Of a stretch of 37,249 bases of DNA, positions 16,038 through 24,399 are shown piece after piece. The translations under genes and the position numbers were made by a program. The notes under the pieces are model-generated. The model ran no database searches, had not been told where the DNA came from, and was given only the letters and a program-made list of their open reading frames with translations. The DNA is taken from NCBI GenBank assembly GCA_041653835.1, contig JBAZEP010000015.1, forward strand, positions 1 through 37,249, read 5' to 3'. Source of the stretch: UBA10183 sp041653835. Its GTDB lineage: Bacteria > Omnitrophota > Gorgyraeia > Gorgyraeales > Gorgyraeaceae. Position 1 is the first letter of the stretch; each line of letters starts with the position of its first letter.

Positions 16038-17168
16038 ATGGAAGACTATCCTTTTGTTTCTGTAATAGTCCCGGTAAAAAATTTCGAACGGACTATAGAA
16101 AAATCCTTTGAATACCTGTTTAGCGTGGATTATCCGCATGACAGGTGGGAAATAATCATAGCGGACGGCGGTTCCACGGATAAAACAGTCAGTGTAATAA
16201 AAGAACAGCAGAAAAAGCACCCTTTTATAAGACTCGTAGAGATCCCCAATTGCCCTTCCCCTGGGTATGCCAGGAATAAAGCGCTTCAATCAGTAAAAGG
16301 CGATTTTATATTTTTTACGGACGCGGATTGCGCGCCGTGCAAGGATTGGATAAAGATCATGCTGGCGCATTTTAAACGCGACCCGCAGATTGCCGCGGTA
16401 GGCGGAGAGGTCTACACCCTCAAGGTGGACCCTGATAATCCGGTGGAGGCGTGGTGCCAGCATTTCAGGTTCAATATGGTCAGCCCGAGATATGGCTTTA
16501 TAAAAGAAGGGTATTTCCCTGAATTCCCAAAAAATCCCGCGCCCAGCGATATAGGCGGCCATAAAGCGTATTTTTTCGGGACCTGCAACGTAGCTTACAG
16601 GAAAGCCGCGATGAGCGCCATAGGGGCCAGGTTTTGGGACCTGCCCACAGGCGAGGACATGGATCTAAGCTTCCAGCACCGTTCAAAGGGCTGGAAGTTT
16701 TATTTCGCGCCTGACGCCAAGGTGGATCATATGCACAGGGCAGACCTGAAGGCCCTTAGGAGGGTATGGGTAACATATGGCCAGGCGCATGCCACTTTGC
16801 TTAATAAACATCTCAAAAGTAAAAGACTGGAAATAATATTCCAATTTCTCCAGAATAACCCTTCGATCATTTTTCCATTTCCATTCAAAGGTTTTATTTA
16901 TCTTGGAAATTTTCATCTTATGCATATATTCGGCATAGGCTTTATTCTGAGCCTTATAATGTCAGGGTTCAGCATAATTAGCCTCATATTCCTGGCTTTG
17001 ATGTCTTATTTTACTTATCAATATATAAAATGGAATATAAATATGGAGCCGAGGGACAAGTTTCTTACCTGGTGCAAGATGAAATACCTCACAAATCTCA
17101 GCTTTGTCCTCGGGGGCGTAAAAGACTTCAAAAAGTACAAAATTATCTGCATCGAGCCCAGTTTTTAA
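16038..17168 (+). CDS. Family 2 glycosyltransferase with C-terminal membrane segments
   Basis: A GT2 enzyme of about 376 residues. The GT-A domain opens FVSVIVPVKNFERTIEKSFEYLFSVDYP, with nucleotide-sugar binding ADGGSTDKT, the metal-binding FFTDADCAP, and a later GEDMDLSFQHRSKGWKFYFAPDAKVDH acceptor/catalytic region. The C-terminus has two hydrophobic stretches (HIFGIGFILSLIMSGFSIISLIFLALMSYF). It probably adds a sugar to a lipid carrier or surface glycan at the inner membrane. The ATG at 16038 follows GAGG by five bases and is preferred over a GTG six bases earlier. The substrate cannot be told. Confidence 0.9.
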   Translation: MEDYPFVSVIVPVKNFERTIEKSFEYLFSVDYPHDRWEIIIADGGSTDKTVSVIKEQQKKHPFIRLVEIPNCPSPGYARNKALQSVKGDFIFFTDADCAPCKDWIKIMLAHFKRDPQIAAVGGEVYTLKVDPDNPVEAWCQHFRFNMVSPRYGFIKEGYFPEFPKNPAPSDIGGHKAYFFGTCNVAYRKAAMSAIGARFWDLPTGEDMDLSFQHRSKGWKFYFAPDAKVDHMHRADLKALRRVWVTYGQAHATLLNKHLKSKRLEIIFQFLQNNPSIIFPFPFKGFIYLGNFHLMHIFGIGFILSLIMSGFSIISLIFLALMSYFTYQYIKWNINMEPRDKFLTWCKMKYLTNLSFVLGGVKDFKKYKIICIEPSF

Positions 17169-17172
17169 CATC

Positions 17173-17201
17173 TTGACTTATCCCCAGTAGTTATGTATAC
17201 T
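17173..17201 (+). promoter_or_regulatory. Promoter of LRxP locus 1
   Basis: TTGACT (17173-17178), a 17-base spacer and TATACT (17196-17201). Transcription would start near 17208, about 17 bases before the leader hairpin. The -10 is identical to that of the promoter at 34583-34611, which precedes a sister leader. Confidence 0.8.
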
Positions 17202-17224
17202 TATGTATAATAAGCATGTAATAT

Positions 17225-17289
17225 AAGGCTATGAGAGAAATAGCCTTTTTATGTCCACTGATAAACAATACTTTTTAAAGAGTTTAACT
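17225..17289 (+). promoter_or_regulatory. LRxP leader element, copy A (hairpin, T-tract, conserved tail)
   Basis: The stem AAGGCTAT/ATAGCCTT with loop GAGAGAA (17225-17247) runs directly into TTTTT and an ATG at 17251. Then comes a tail matching the copies at 34486-34550 and 36339-36436: CTGATAAACAA and ACTTTTTAAAGAG. The AAAGAG (17277-17282) is a usable ribosome site seven bases before the true start at 17290. A hairpin plus T-tract looks like an intrinsic terminator placed between promoter and gene, so attenuation or a structured regulatory RNA is likely. The in-frame upstream ATG would add MSTDKQYFLKSLT. Confidence 0.75.
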
Positions 17290-20200
17290 ATGAAAAAATT
17301 GTACTTCTATCTTAAATATTTTTTAATCTGTCTTGCTGTTTCAATATCTTTTGCTTCCGATATTTGCGATGCAGGGGGAAATACTTTAAGAGTACCGTTT
17401 GCTTTAGAATATTCGAGGGAATCAACGGTGCTGGAACAGCTTCGAAACGAGCAAAACGAGGAAGAATATTATCCTATAGGATCAGGGACGTACTTAGAAA
17501 GAACCGGGCATGAAAGTATTTTATATAAAGGCGATTTTTATGAAACCTCAAAATTCCTAAGAAGCAATGCAAATTTTAAACAACAGGCGCGCGTTTTTGA
17601 GTCGGAATTTAAAAAACTGCTTGCTGAATGGAAAAGGAAATACCCTGTTTTGGAAGAAGAGATATCCGGGCCTGTCGTATTCGAGATAGCGGAGAATATG
17701 CCTGCCACTTGCGAAATGAACGCTTACAATAAAACTTTCAGGATAGATATAGCCACGCTAAAGTCCCATTATTTATTCAAGATCGAAACGTTGGAAGCCC
17801 TTGACCATCTGGCCAGGACTTTGCTGGACGAAAGAGCCGATAAGGAGGCAAAGACTTATTATAAATTTTGGGCGTTTGAGGAGTTTTGCAGCGATTACGA
17901 GAAAGCAATTGTGTTTGCCGAAGATTATGAATCCTTAAAAGAAAACGGCGGCAGGAAACAAGAGGTATTGAATTTACAGGCAGAGGCTTTGGCTTTATTG
18001 ATAGAAGGAAAATCCGAATATATAGAAGTGCTGTTTAAGGCCATTTCAAAAGAACATAAAGATTTGTTAATCGAACAGCTGCAAGCCAGATTCAAAGAAG
18101 GCGCATTAAAGAAATTTAGGGAAATGCCGACTTTCACTAACAACGCTGACTTGGAATTCCAGATTAAGCGATACGCTGAAAAGACATATCCGGCGGATAT
18201 TTACGCGCAGATCGAAAAACTAGGATACTATAATCTGGCGAATGAGATTCGAACGACCTTTGAATACTACAGAGGTCTTAAAGGCCGTTACGGCAGAAGT
18301 TATTATCACGGTATAAACAAGATAAACACAGGTATAAACAGCGCGTTGCGCGGCGAAAAGGCATTTTTTGATGTACTGATAGTGGTTGTGGAAGATAAAA
18401 GCGAACAAGAAACAAAAGAACTCATTGAGGAAGCAAGAGGGAAGTATATTTCAAAAGATCAGAAGGTCGTATTGGTTACCCAGCCTACCATAAATACCGC
18501 CAGAGAAGATATGATAAAAGGTAACTGGAGCGCGGTTATAAATGTTCTATTGGAGAAATATCCGGAATACCAGGATTTCATTGACAAGGGCTCTATAGCC
18601 ATATTATTAAGCGCAGGGACAGGCTCAAGAAACGCCGGGATTACCCAAACAGGAGGGGGAGACAAGGGCAAGGCCGCCTGCCCCAATGGGATGCCGTATA
18701 TACAGCAGGTTTTCAGACAAGCATATCAGTACTGGGACAAAAGCACAAAAGGAGTCGTGGTTCTTTCTAATGACAGCATAGAGGCTATTTCTGAGCCGCT
18801 TAAATTTGGAGAATACCCCATCTCTGTATTAGGCTCGACTTTAAACCTTGACGATATTGCTTTGGATGGATTCGGCACCATTTTGATAGATGAAAGCGCA
18901 AAAGCCAAAAAAGACAAGCCTATACTAAAACTAGTTGAAAAAGCTACATATGCGGGCCGAAGAGAAGTTTTCGGGAACGACGACAACTTCCAGGTTCCAT
19001 ATAACATGGCGAAGTACTTTTTTACCTGGGAAGCTGTAAAAAAAATACGGGACATATTTTCTGAATTAAAAGATGACGGCGGAAAATTTCTCCATCGTAA
19101 ATATGGTTTTGACCAGGCCGGCGAATCAATAGAAGCAATAACCGGGCAAACCGAGGAAGAATATATAAAAAACAAGGTTAAGGCCGGGTGGACTGCGAAA
19201 GAGGCGAAGATTGTCCGTGATGCAAATGCCAGGCTGAAAGAGGAACTCGGGGGCCAGTACGGTTTTATAAACACAGGCGCTTTTTTTATTGATACAGGGG
19301 ATAACGCGGCTTATTTAAAATTTGGGCGGGATTTAACAATAAGATTACAGAATGATATGGACGAGAGAGAAAGAAAAACCGCTTTAATTATGAAGGCTGC
19401 CAGGGCGTTACTTGATCTGCCTGAGCCGGATGGAGAAGGCCGTATTATAAAGGTTGGCACGGCTTATGTGGATGGAAGAGAAATTAGCGGCGCTGATTTA
19501 ACAACTGATGCGGCGCTTATGGCAAAAATTGAAGGAAATGTGCTGCTTGTCGGAGATTATGTAGTGATTGGTGATGTAGAGCACGCTATTCCGGCGGAAA
19601 GCGTGTTCATAAACCCTTTTATTTACAAATTAGGCCGTTCTTATGACAGGGGTTTTGTATTTTTTGTGGAAGAACCAGGAGAGTTATTAGTGTATTCCGA
19701 TGTCTTAATTACAGATATAAATACAAAGAAAGGCCGCGTCAGGATAGCCTTGCCTATTAATATTAACGCGAAAGATAAACTAGGAGCTTGGTCTATAATA
19801 GAAGACGGGCCGACAAATAAAAAAGTATTCGTTACTAAAGGACAGGTTGTCGGCGTATCTGGCGGCGCCTCGAAAGCGCTTCTTAAGGAAGTGAGGCTAA
19901 AGGAAATGAAGTCCGGCACGTATTTGATAGACAAGGATGACAACGTATTGGAAAAGGTCAGTCTCGTAGAAGAGATAGGCCTATGGAATTTAGAGATCTG
20001 GCCGCGCTTGAACAAGAGAGAAGGCAGCCCCATCAGCTTTGAAGAACAGAAAAAAGGGCAGGCTTATTCTTTCCAAACCATGTCTGCGGACATTGATCGT
20101 CAAATGCTTAGATTTCGTTATTCGCAGGAGCATTATGGAAAATTTGTAAAATATGTAAAAATGCGTAAAGCCCTCGAAAGCCATGTCAGCAATATTTTAA

Positions 20201-20475
20201 AAGAGCATGGCTCGTTGGCGGAAAAAATCGGAAGCGTCATAAAAAAAGCGGAAGAATCAGCTCCTGACAGCGCGATAATCAGCTGCCTTAATTCACTAAT
20301 TAAAGAAGAGTATTTTAAACTGTCGGATACTGAAAAGATAATTGTCGCGCTTGTAAGGCAAGATGCCCCTTTTAATAATCTTGATGATAATGAAATAGAC
20401 CTGGTCGAGTACTTATTCAGCAGGTTATTGATGCAGACTAGCCCGAGCCTTACAGAAATCAGGACCAGCCTTTGA
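17290..20475 (+). CDS. Exported LRxP protein with nucleotidyltransferase-like domain
   Basis: A 1061-residue protein starting MKKLYFYLKYFLICLAVSISFASDICDAGG and then NTLRVPF: a signal sequence and the LRxP motif. Residues of about 40-430 are mostly helical and I recognise no family. Around residue 437 the segment AILLSAGTGSRNAGITQTGG with GDKGKAACPNGMPYIQ resembles the nucleotide-binding loop of sugar-1-phosphate nucleotidyltransferases (GT-A-like fold). Later strands LLVGDYVVIGDVEHAIPAESVFI and the region to about residue 880 could be a beta-rich lid or left-handed helix. Such enzymes need NTP and normally work in the cytoplasm. The start at 17290 is chosen over 17251 because AAAGAG precedes it and it gives a normal signal peptide. 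Function is a weak inference. Confidence 0.75.
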   Translation: MKKLYFYLKYFLICLAVSISFASDICDAGGNTLRVPFALEYSRESTVLEQLRNEQNEEEYYPIGSGTYLERTGHESILYKGDFYETSKFLRSNANFKQQARVFESEFKKLLAEWKRKYPVLEEEISGPVVFEIAENMPATCEMNAYNKTFRIDIATLKSHYLFKIETLEALDHLARTLLDERADKEAKTYYKFWAFEEFCSDYEKAIVFAEDYESLKENGGRKQEVLNLQAEALALLIEGKSEYIEVLFKAISKEHKDLLIEQLQARFKEGALKKFREMPTFTNNADLEFQIKRYAEKTYPADIYAQIEKLGYYNLANEIRTTFEYYRGLKGRYGRSYYHGINKINTGINSALRGEKAFFDVLIVVVEDKSEQETKELIEEARGKYISKDQKVVLVTQPTINTAREDMIKGNWSAVINVLLEKYPEYQDFIDKGSIAILLSAGTGSRNAGITQTGGGDKGKAACPNGMPYIQQVFRQAYQYWDKSTKGVVVLSNDSIEAISEPLKFGEYPISVLGSTLNLDDIALDGFGTILIDESAKAKKDKPILKLVEKATYAGRREVFGNDDNFQVPYNMAKYFFTWEAVKKIRDIFSELKDDGGKFLHRKYGFDQAGESIEAITGQTEEEYIKNKVKAGWTAKEAKIVRDANARLKEELGGQYGFINTGAFFIDTGDNAAYLKFGRDLTIRLQNDMDERERKTALIMKAARALLDLPEPDGEGRIIKVGTAYVDGREISGADLTTDAALMAKIEGNVLLVGDYVVIGDVEHAIPAESVFINPFIYKLGRSYDRGFVFFVEEPGELLVYSDVLITDINTKKGRVRIALPININAKDKLGAWSIIEDGPTNKKVFVTKGQVVGVSGGASKALLKEVRLKEMKSGTYLIDKDDNVLEKVSLVEEIGLWNLEIWPRLNKREGSPISFEEQKKGQAYSFQTMSADIDRQMLRFRYSQEHYGKFVKYVKMRKALESHVSNILKEHGSLAEKIGSVIKKAEESAPDSAIISCLNSLIKEEYFKLSDTEKIIVALVRQDAPFNNLDDNEIDLVEYLFSRLLMQTSPSLTEIRTSL

Positions 20476-20510
20476 AATAAATCTACAAAATGCGGGCAAA
20501 AAAGGAAGAC

Positions 20511-21914
20511 ATGTTAAAGTTCAAAATACTGTATAAACTGAACAATCTATCTATTTTATTGATGCTGGTTTTTTGTTATGCAGGCCAGGCACGCGCGGAA
20601 GAACCCTGCTTGAGATCATCTTTACAGGACGATACGATTCAGAGAGTAAAGGCCGGCTACGAACTCATGGACAGGGACAAAATTACGGATGCAGCCGGAG
20701 AAAGTTACATACAGGCCGGTTTTTTATTCCAGGAATTTTACAACGATTTTAAGGCAAGCGATAAAAAAGGCCCTTTTATCGTATTGTGCCTTGGCCATCC
20801 TGTTTCCGGCAAATCAACAATTCTTGAACAACTAAAAATAGTCCTGGAAGAATCAGGGAAAAAGGTTATAAAAGTTGGAAGCGGGCAGGGAGAAAAAAAG
20901 TCCTCCCTGACATGGGGTAATTATAAGCAGATGATTGAACTATACAAGGATTACGATATCGTGCTTTTTGAGACGATGATGAACCTGCCCGAAGGCCCTG
21001 AAGATGTGGGTTTATTTATTTTCATGTCCATAGATGAGTATAAAGCGGCAAAGCGTTATGATGATTTAGTCGGAAATTACGGCGCGTATGCCGCTTCAAA
21101 AGGGTTTGAAAGGTATTATGCCGAGAAACAAAAATACCCCCGCGTTTTACCCGATATAAATATCGATACCAGCAACTCTAATCTTACGCCGGAAATGATA
21201 AAAGGGCTAATAGCTGCGGGCATGGTTAAATCGGGCAAGCGCTATGAGATAAGACAAAGCGCGCTGCGTCTAATAGAAGAAGTGTACAGATTTAGATATA
21301 ACACAGATATGCCGGAATACACCCGCGATACATATCAAAAATTAATAGCATATAAGGACCGGTATCCTGTCGAAGGCAAAAAAGTTCTTTATATCGGCAA
21401 TAGTTTTTCGGATTATCCGCTTATTGACGCCGCCCTTGGCGCAAAAGAAGTAATCGTCACGGATTTAGATCCAAAATTAATAACACTCAGGGATTTTATA
21501 GCCCGCGAGCAGGCAGACGCAATAAACAGGATACGCATTATCGATACCCCTGCCGATATCATGGAACTGGATTCACTGCCCGCCGGTTTATTTTATCAGG
21601 TAAATATGTGGAATGTGCTTAACGATGAAAATTTCTCGGGTAATCCGGTAACAGCCCTGGCAAACTGCTTAAGTAAAATTGAGGACGGTGGGGGGTTGTG
21701 GATCAATAACTGGGCGCGCCTGGGGCTGTCCATGGCTGATGTAAAATATAAGATCCCAGAACTCGCTGATGGCCAAAAACGCATAGCCGCGCTTAAGGTA
21801 ATACTTGATTTACCAAGTGAGGCTTACGACATGGGTGTGTGTTATTATTACCAGATATCTTCTTTAAATTCCTTGCGCAATCTTTCCGGCCGGACCGCTT
21901 CAGAGTCTTTGTAA
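20511..21914 (+). CDS. Exported LRxP-type protein with P-loop and methyltransferase-like domains
   Basis: A 467-residue protein. Signal-like residues (LNNLSILLMLVFCYAGQARAEE) are followed by the variant motif CLRSSLQ. A Walker A loop GHPVSGKST is at residues 95-103 (IVLCLGHPVSGKSTILEQL), with ETMMNLPEGPED further on, as in small P-loop kinases. From about residue 295, KKVLYIGNSFSDYPLIDAALGAKEVIVTDLDP resembles the SAM-binding strand-loop-strand with its acidic end, and LFYQVNMWNVLNDE could be the motif IV region. Kinase and methyltransferase-like folds in one exported chain are unusual. The ATG at 20511 has AAGGA five bases upstream and is preferred over 20490. It lies 35 bases after the previous LRxP gene, probably in one operon. 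Confidence 0.75.
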   Translation: MLKFKILYKLNNLSILLMLVFCYAGQARAEEPCLRSSLQDDTIQRVKAGYELMDRDKITDAAGESYIQAGFLFQEFYNDFKASDKKGPFIVLCLGHPVSGKSTILEQLKIVLEESGKKVIKVGSGQGEKKSSLTWGNYKQMIELYKDYDIVLFETMMNLPEGPEDVGLFIFMSIDEYKAAKRYDDLVGNYGAYAASKGFERYYAEKQKYPRVLPDINIDTSNSNLTPEMIKGLIAAGMVKSGKRYEIRQSALRLIEEVYRFRYNTDMPEYTRDTYQKLIAYKDRYPVEGKKVLYIGNSFSDYPLIDAALGAKEVIVTDLDPKLITLRDFIAREQADAINRIRIIDTPADIMELDSLPAGLFYQVNMWNVLNDENFSGNPVTALANCLSKIEDGGGLWINNWARLGLSMADVKYKIPELADGQKRIAALKVILDLPSEAYDMGVCYYYQISSLNSLRNLSGRTASESL

Positions 21915-21929
21915 GCAATGTGATAAAAC

Positions 21930-21958
21930 TTGAATAATGGTATTGTAAGGTCTATAAT
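21930..21958 (+). promoter_or_regulatory. Promoter giving a probably leaderless mRNA
   Basis: TTGAAT (21930-21935), a 17-base spacer and TATAAT (21953-21958). The start codon ATG is at 21965, exactly seven bases past the -10, where transcription is expected to begin. The transcript for the NapH-like gene would have no 5' leader. Confidence 0.72.
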
Positions 21959-21964
21959 TTAGGT

Positions 21965-22462
21965 ATGTTATTTAAAACGCCCAGGTTGCCCCAATTGATA
22001 ATGGTATGGTTTCTTCCGCTTATAGTGATAGGCGGATTTTTTTATCCGGTGCTTGGTTACCTGGTACTGGCTTCCATGCTTTTTATGCTGGCTTTATCCA
22101 TCTTTAAACCCAGGTATTGGTGCTGGAATTTATGCCCCAGGGGCGCTTTTTTAGACTTGGGACTTTCTAAGGTCAGTCGCGATAAGCCCATTCCAAGGGT
22201 TTTTATCAAACAATGGTTCAGATGGTCGCTTTTCGCGCTTATAATGGGCCTTTTCGTGTTTCAGATTATCCGCACAGGCGGTAATATGTTATTAATAGGC
22301 CTTGTTTTTGTTATAATGTGCGCAGTGCCTACGGTTATCGCTATCATTATCGGGATTATCACAAAGCACAGGGCATGGTGCATGGTATGCCCTATGGGCT
22401 TGCTTCAGGAGAAGATTGGCAGGATAAAAAAGGGAGGCGTAAATGAAAATAAAGATATTTAA
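21965..22462 (+). CDS. NapH/NosR-like 4Fe-4S membrane protein, short form
   Basis: The 165-residue protein has about four hydrophobic segments and two copies of the C-x3-CP motif, CWNLCPRGAFLDLG at about residue 57 and CMVCPMGLLQEKIGRI near the C-terminus. These match the cytoplasmic Fe-S/flavin-linked motifs of NapH, NosR and RsxE-like electron-transfer proteins. It is much shorter than NapH and has no 2x[4Fe-4S] ferredoxin domain. It may pass electrons from the quinone pool to an unidentified partner. The flavoprotein and TIM-barrel genes downstream may be in the same transcript. The start has no normal Shine-Dalgarno sequence, as the -10 box abuts it. Confidence 0.82.
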   Translation: MLFKTPRLPQLIMVWFLPLIVIGGFFYPVLGYLVLASMLFMLALSIFKPRYWCWNLCPRGAFLDLGLSKVSRDKPIPRVFIKQWFRWSLFALIMGLFVFQIIRTGGNMLLIGLVFVIMCAVPTVIAIIIGIITKHRAWCMVCPMGLLQEKIGRIKKGGVNENKDI

Positions 22463-22586
22463 GATAAAAAACCGGCACGGCTACGCAGCTATCTGTAATA
22501 ACCATCTCACAGAGGGCAGGACTTCTGAGCAAGCAAGAGATAGAATGCTCAAAGCGCTCAAAAGGCCTAATAAGCGTTCTAAATAA
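22443..22586 (+). CDS. 47-residue HicB-like small protein
   Basis: The frame begins inside the end of the upstream gene (20-base overlap) with GGAGG ahead of the ATG at 22443. It encodes a Lys/Arg-rich protein whose pattern FKIKNRHGYAAICNNHLTEG, then EQARDRMLKALKR, follows the N-terminal HicB fold (strand, glycine-tyrosine turn, strand, helix). It lacks the C-terminal DNA-binding domain of HicB antitoxins and there is no HicA toxin gene nearby. I infer that it is a small HicB-fold partner of the Fe-S membrane protein or an orphan antitoxin half. It was too short to be in the supplied long-frame list but is supported by its ribosome site and coupling. Confidence 0.7.
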   Translation: MKIKIFKIKNRHGYAAICNNHLTEGRTSEQARDRMLKALKRPNKRSK

Positions 22587-22615
22587 TACTTTAATATTAC
22601 CAAGAAGGGGGCGGG

Positions 22616-23566
22616 ATGTTCAGAGAAAAAATAAAGGTTCTTGACTGCACTATCCGAGACGGCGGGCTCATGAATAATCATGATTTCGAGCCGAAATTCG
22701 TGCGGGAAGTTTTCAAGGCGGTTTCACAAGCCGGCGTAGACTATATGGAGATAGGATACAAAAATTCAAAAGAGCTTTTTTCGCCGAAAGAATACGGGCT
22801 CTGGAAATTTTGTGATGACGATGAAATACGCAAGGTTATAGAAGGGATACCCTCGAAAACAAAAATTTCAGTAATGGTCGACATAGGAAGGGTAAAACTG
22901 GAGGATATAAAACCGGCGAAGGAAAGCCCTGTTAAGATGATAAGGGTCGCCTGTTATGTTAAGGACATTGATAAAGCTATATTCATGGTAAATCATATCG
23001 CTGAGAAGGGCTATGAGACGACTATAAACATCATGGCCATCTCGAAAGACGATGGCCCGGAACTTGATGAAGCGCTCCACCAGATTGAAAATGAAAGCAG
23101 GGTGGACGTGGTTTATATTGTCGATAGTTTTGGCGCGCTATACCAGGAATCCGTAGAAAGCCTTGTGAAGAGGTTCAGGGATATTTTAAAAACAAGAGAA
23201 ATAGGCTTCCACGGCCATAACCACCAGCAGCTCGCGTTCAGCAATACCATAGAAGCAATAATACATAACGCGAATTATCTTGACGCCACCATATACGGGA
23301 TCGGCAGGGCCGCAGGGAATTGCCCTTTAGAGCTATTGATAGGCTTTCTGAAGAACCCGAAATTTGATATCAGGCCTATTCTGGACGTTATTTCCAGTGA
23401 ATTCATTTCCCTGAGTAAGAAAATAGAATGGGGTTATGTCATCCCCTATGCTATAGCAGGCATGATGAACGAGCACCCTAAGGCCGCAATGGCGCTCCGC
23501 AGCAGCGATAAAAAAGAAAATTACAGGGAGTTTTACGAAAGCATCAAAAATACAGGCCTTGACTAA
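22616..23566 (+). CDS. HMGL-like aldolase, 4-hydroxy-2-oxovalerate aldolase-like
   Basis: A 316-residue DRE-TIM metallolyase. The N-terminus shows the signature KVLDCTIRDGGLMNNHDF with the metal-binding Asp, and GFHGHNHQQLAFSNTIEAI carries the His-x-His metal ligands. The conserved DATIYGIGRAAGNCPLELL follows. The layout fits MhpE/DmpG-type aldolases, which cleave 4-hydroxy-2-oxo acids to pyruvate and an aldehyde. The C-terminal domain of true bifunctional DmpG enzymes is reduced here, and no acetaldehyde dehydrogenase (DmpF) gene is adjacent, so the substrate is open. GGGGGCGGG lies just before the ATG. The following gene starts three bases after the stop. Confidence 0.87.
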   Translation: MFREKIKVLDCTIRDGGLMNNHDFEPKFVREVFKAVSQAGVDYMEIGYKNSKELFSPKEYGLWKFCDDDEIRKVIEGIPSKTKISVMVDIGRVKLEDIKPAKESPVKMIRVACYVKDIDKAIFMVNHIAEKGYETTINIMAISKDDGPELDEALHQIENESRVDVVYIVDSFGALYQESVESLVKRFRDILKTREIGFHGHNHQQLAFSNTIEAIIHNANYLDATIYGIGRAAGNCPLELLIGFLKNPKFDIRPILDVISSEFISLSKKIEWGYVIPYAIAGMMNEHPKAAMALRSSDKKENYREFYESIKNTGLD

Positions 23567-23569
23567 TAA

Positions 23570-24379
23570 ATGATAAGAGTAGGGCCCGCTGGCCCGGGCG
23601 GATTAAGTTACATAAAAGCCCTTGAAGGCATAAGCTGTCTCGGATTGTCAGCCATGGAAGTAGAGTTTACTTATGGTGTGAAGATGACAAACGGCGCGGC
23701 CAAAGAAATAGGAAAGCTGGCGGATCGCCTGGATATATCGCTGTCAGTCCATGCCCCATATTACATCAACCTCTCATCCAAAGAAAAAAATAAGATCCGG
23801 GATTCCAAAAAAAGAATAATCGACTCTTGTGAAAGGGCGCATTACCTGGGCGCCCGGTATGTTGTCTTTCACGCGGGATTTTATCAGGCGAGAAGCGCGG
23901 AAGAAACATATAAAATAATAAAGAAAGGCATAGAAGAGCTTTTGGCCATTATCAGGAGAAATGAATGGAAGGTTGTTTTGGCTCCCGAGGTGTCAGGGAA
24001 GCGCGCCCAATTCGGCAGTCTTGAAGAGGTTTTAAGGCTCAGGAAAGAAACAGGGTCTGAATTTTGCGTGGATTTCGCGCATTTAGAAGCGAGAGAAGGG
24101 AAGAAGGTGGATTTTAAGGACATATTTGATAAGCTAAAAGGCATTAAGCACATACATTCTCATTTAGCAGGCATAGAATATACGGAAAAAGGCGAAAAAA
24201 GGCATCTATTGACAAAAAATAGCTCAATAGCCTCTCTGGTCAAGGAAATAGTAAAAAGAGGCGTAGATATCACTATAATAAACGAAAGCCTTGATCCTGT
24301 CGGGGACAGCATCAAGGCCTATAAATTAATAAAATCTTTTACCAAAAACAGTAATGTCACATTTAAGACACTGTCTTAA
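23570..24379 (+). CDS. Endonuclease IV-family TIM-barrel protein
   Basis: A 269-residue xylose isomerase-like/AP endonuclease 2 family barrel. It shows IRVGPAGPGGLSY at the start, SVHAPYYINLSS, YVVFHAGFYQ, VVLAPEVSGKRAQFGSLEEVLRL, FCVDFAHLEAREG and HIHSHLAGIEYTEKGEKRH, which match the metal ligands of Nfo (two His, Glu, Asp and more). Length and order agree with endonuclease IV, an abasic-site DNA repair enzyme, although the typical Glu in the fifth strand (APE) is kept in a less usual context, so a metabolic isomerase role is possible. The last residues (SNVTFKTLS) and the TAA stop come from a 39-base palindrome. It follows the aldolase by three bases. Confidence 0.85.
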   Translation: MIRVGPAGPGGLSYIKALEGISCLGLSAMEVEFTYGVKMTNGAAKEIGKLADRLDISLSVHAPYYINLSSKEKNKIRDSKKRIIDSCERAHYLGARYVVFHAGFYQARSAEETYKIIKKGIEELLAIIRRNEWKVVLAPEVSGKRAQFGSLEEVLRLRKETGSEFCVDFAHLEAREGKKVDFKDIFDKLKGIKHIHSHLAGIEYTEKGEKRHLLTKNSSIASLVKEIVKRGVDITIINESLDPVGDSIKAYKLIKSFTKNSNVTFKTLS

Positions 24380-24390
24380 ATGTGACATTA
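24352..24390. repeat. 39-base perfect palindrome at the end of the endonuclease IV-like gene
   Basis: Arms 24352-24370 and 24372-24390 are perfect 19-base reverse complements around C24371. The core GACACTGTC matches the element at 791-827. It encodes the last codons and TAA stop of the upstream gene and ends nine bases before the next start codon. No T-tract follows, so terminator function is doubtful. Confidence 0.9.
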
Positions 24391-24399
24391 GGATATGAT

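Noticed and set aside
17251..17289. Start codon at 17251 for the nucleotidyltransferase-like LRxP protein
   Set aside because: This ATG belongs to the conserved leader element; in copy B the equivalent frame ends before the gene. The start at 17290 has AAAGAG and yields a normal signal peptide.
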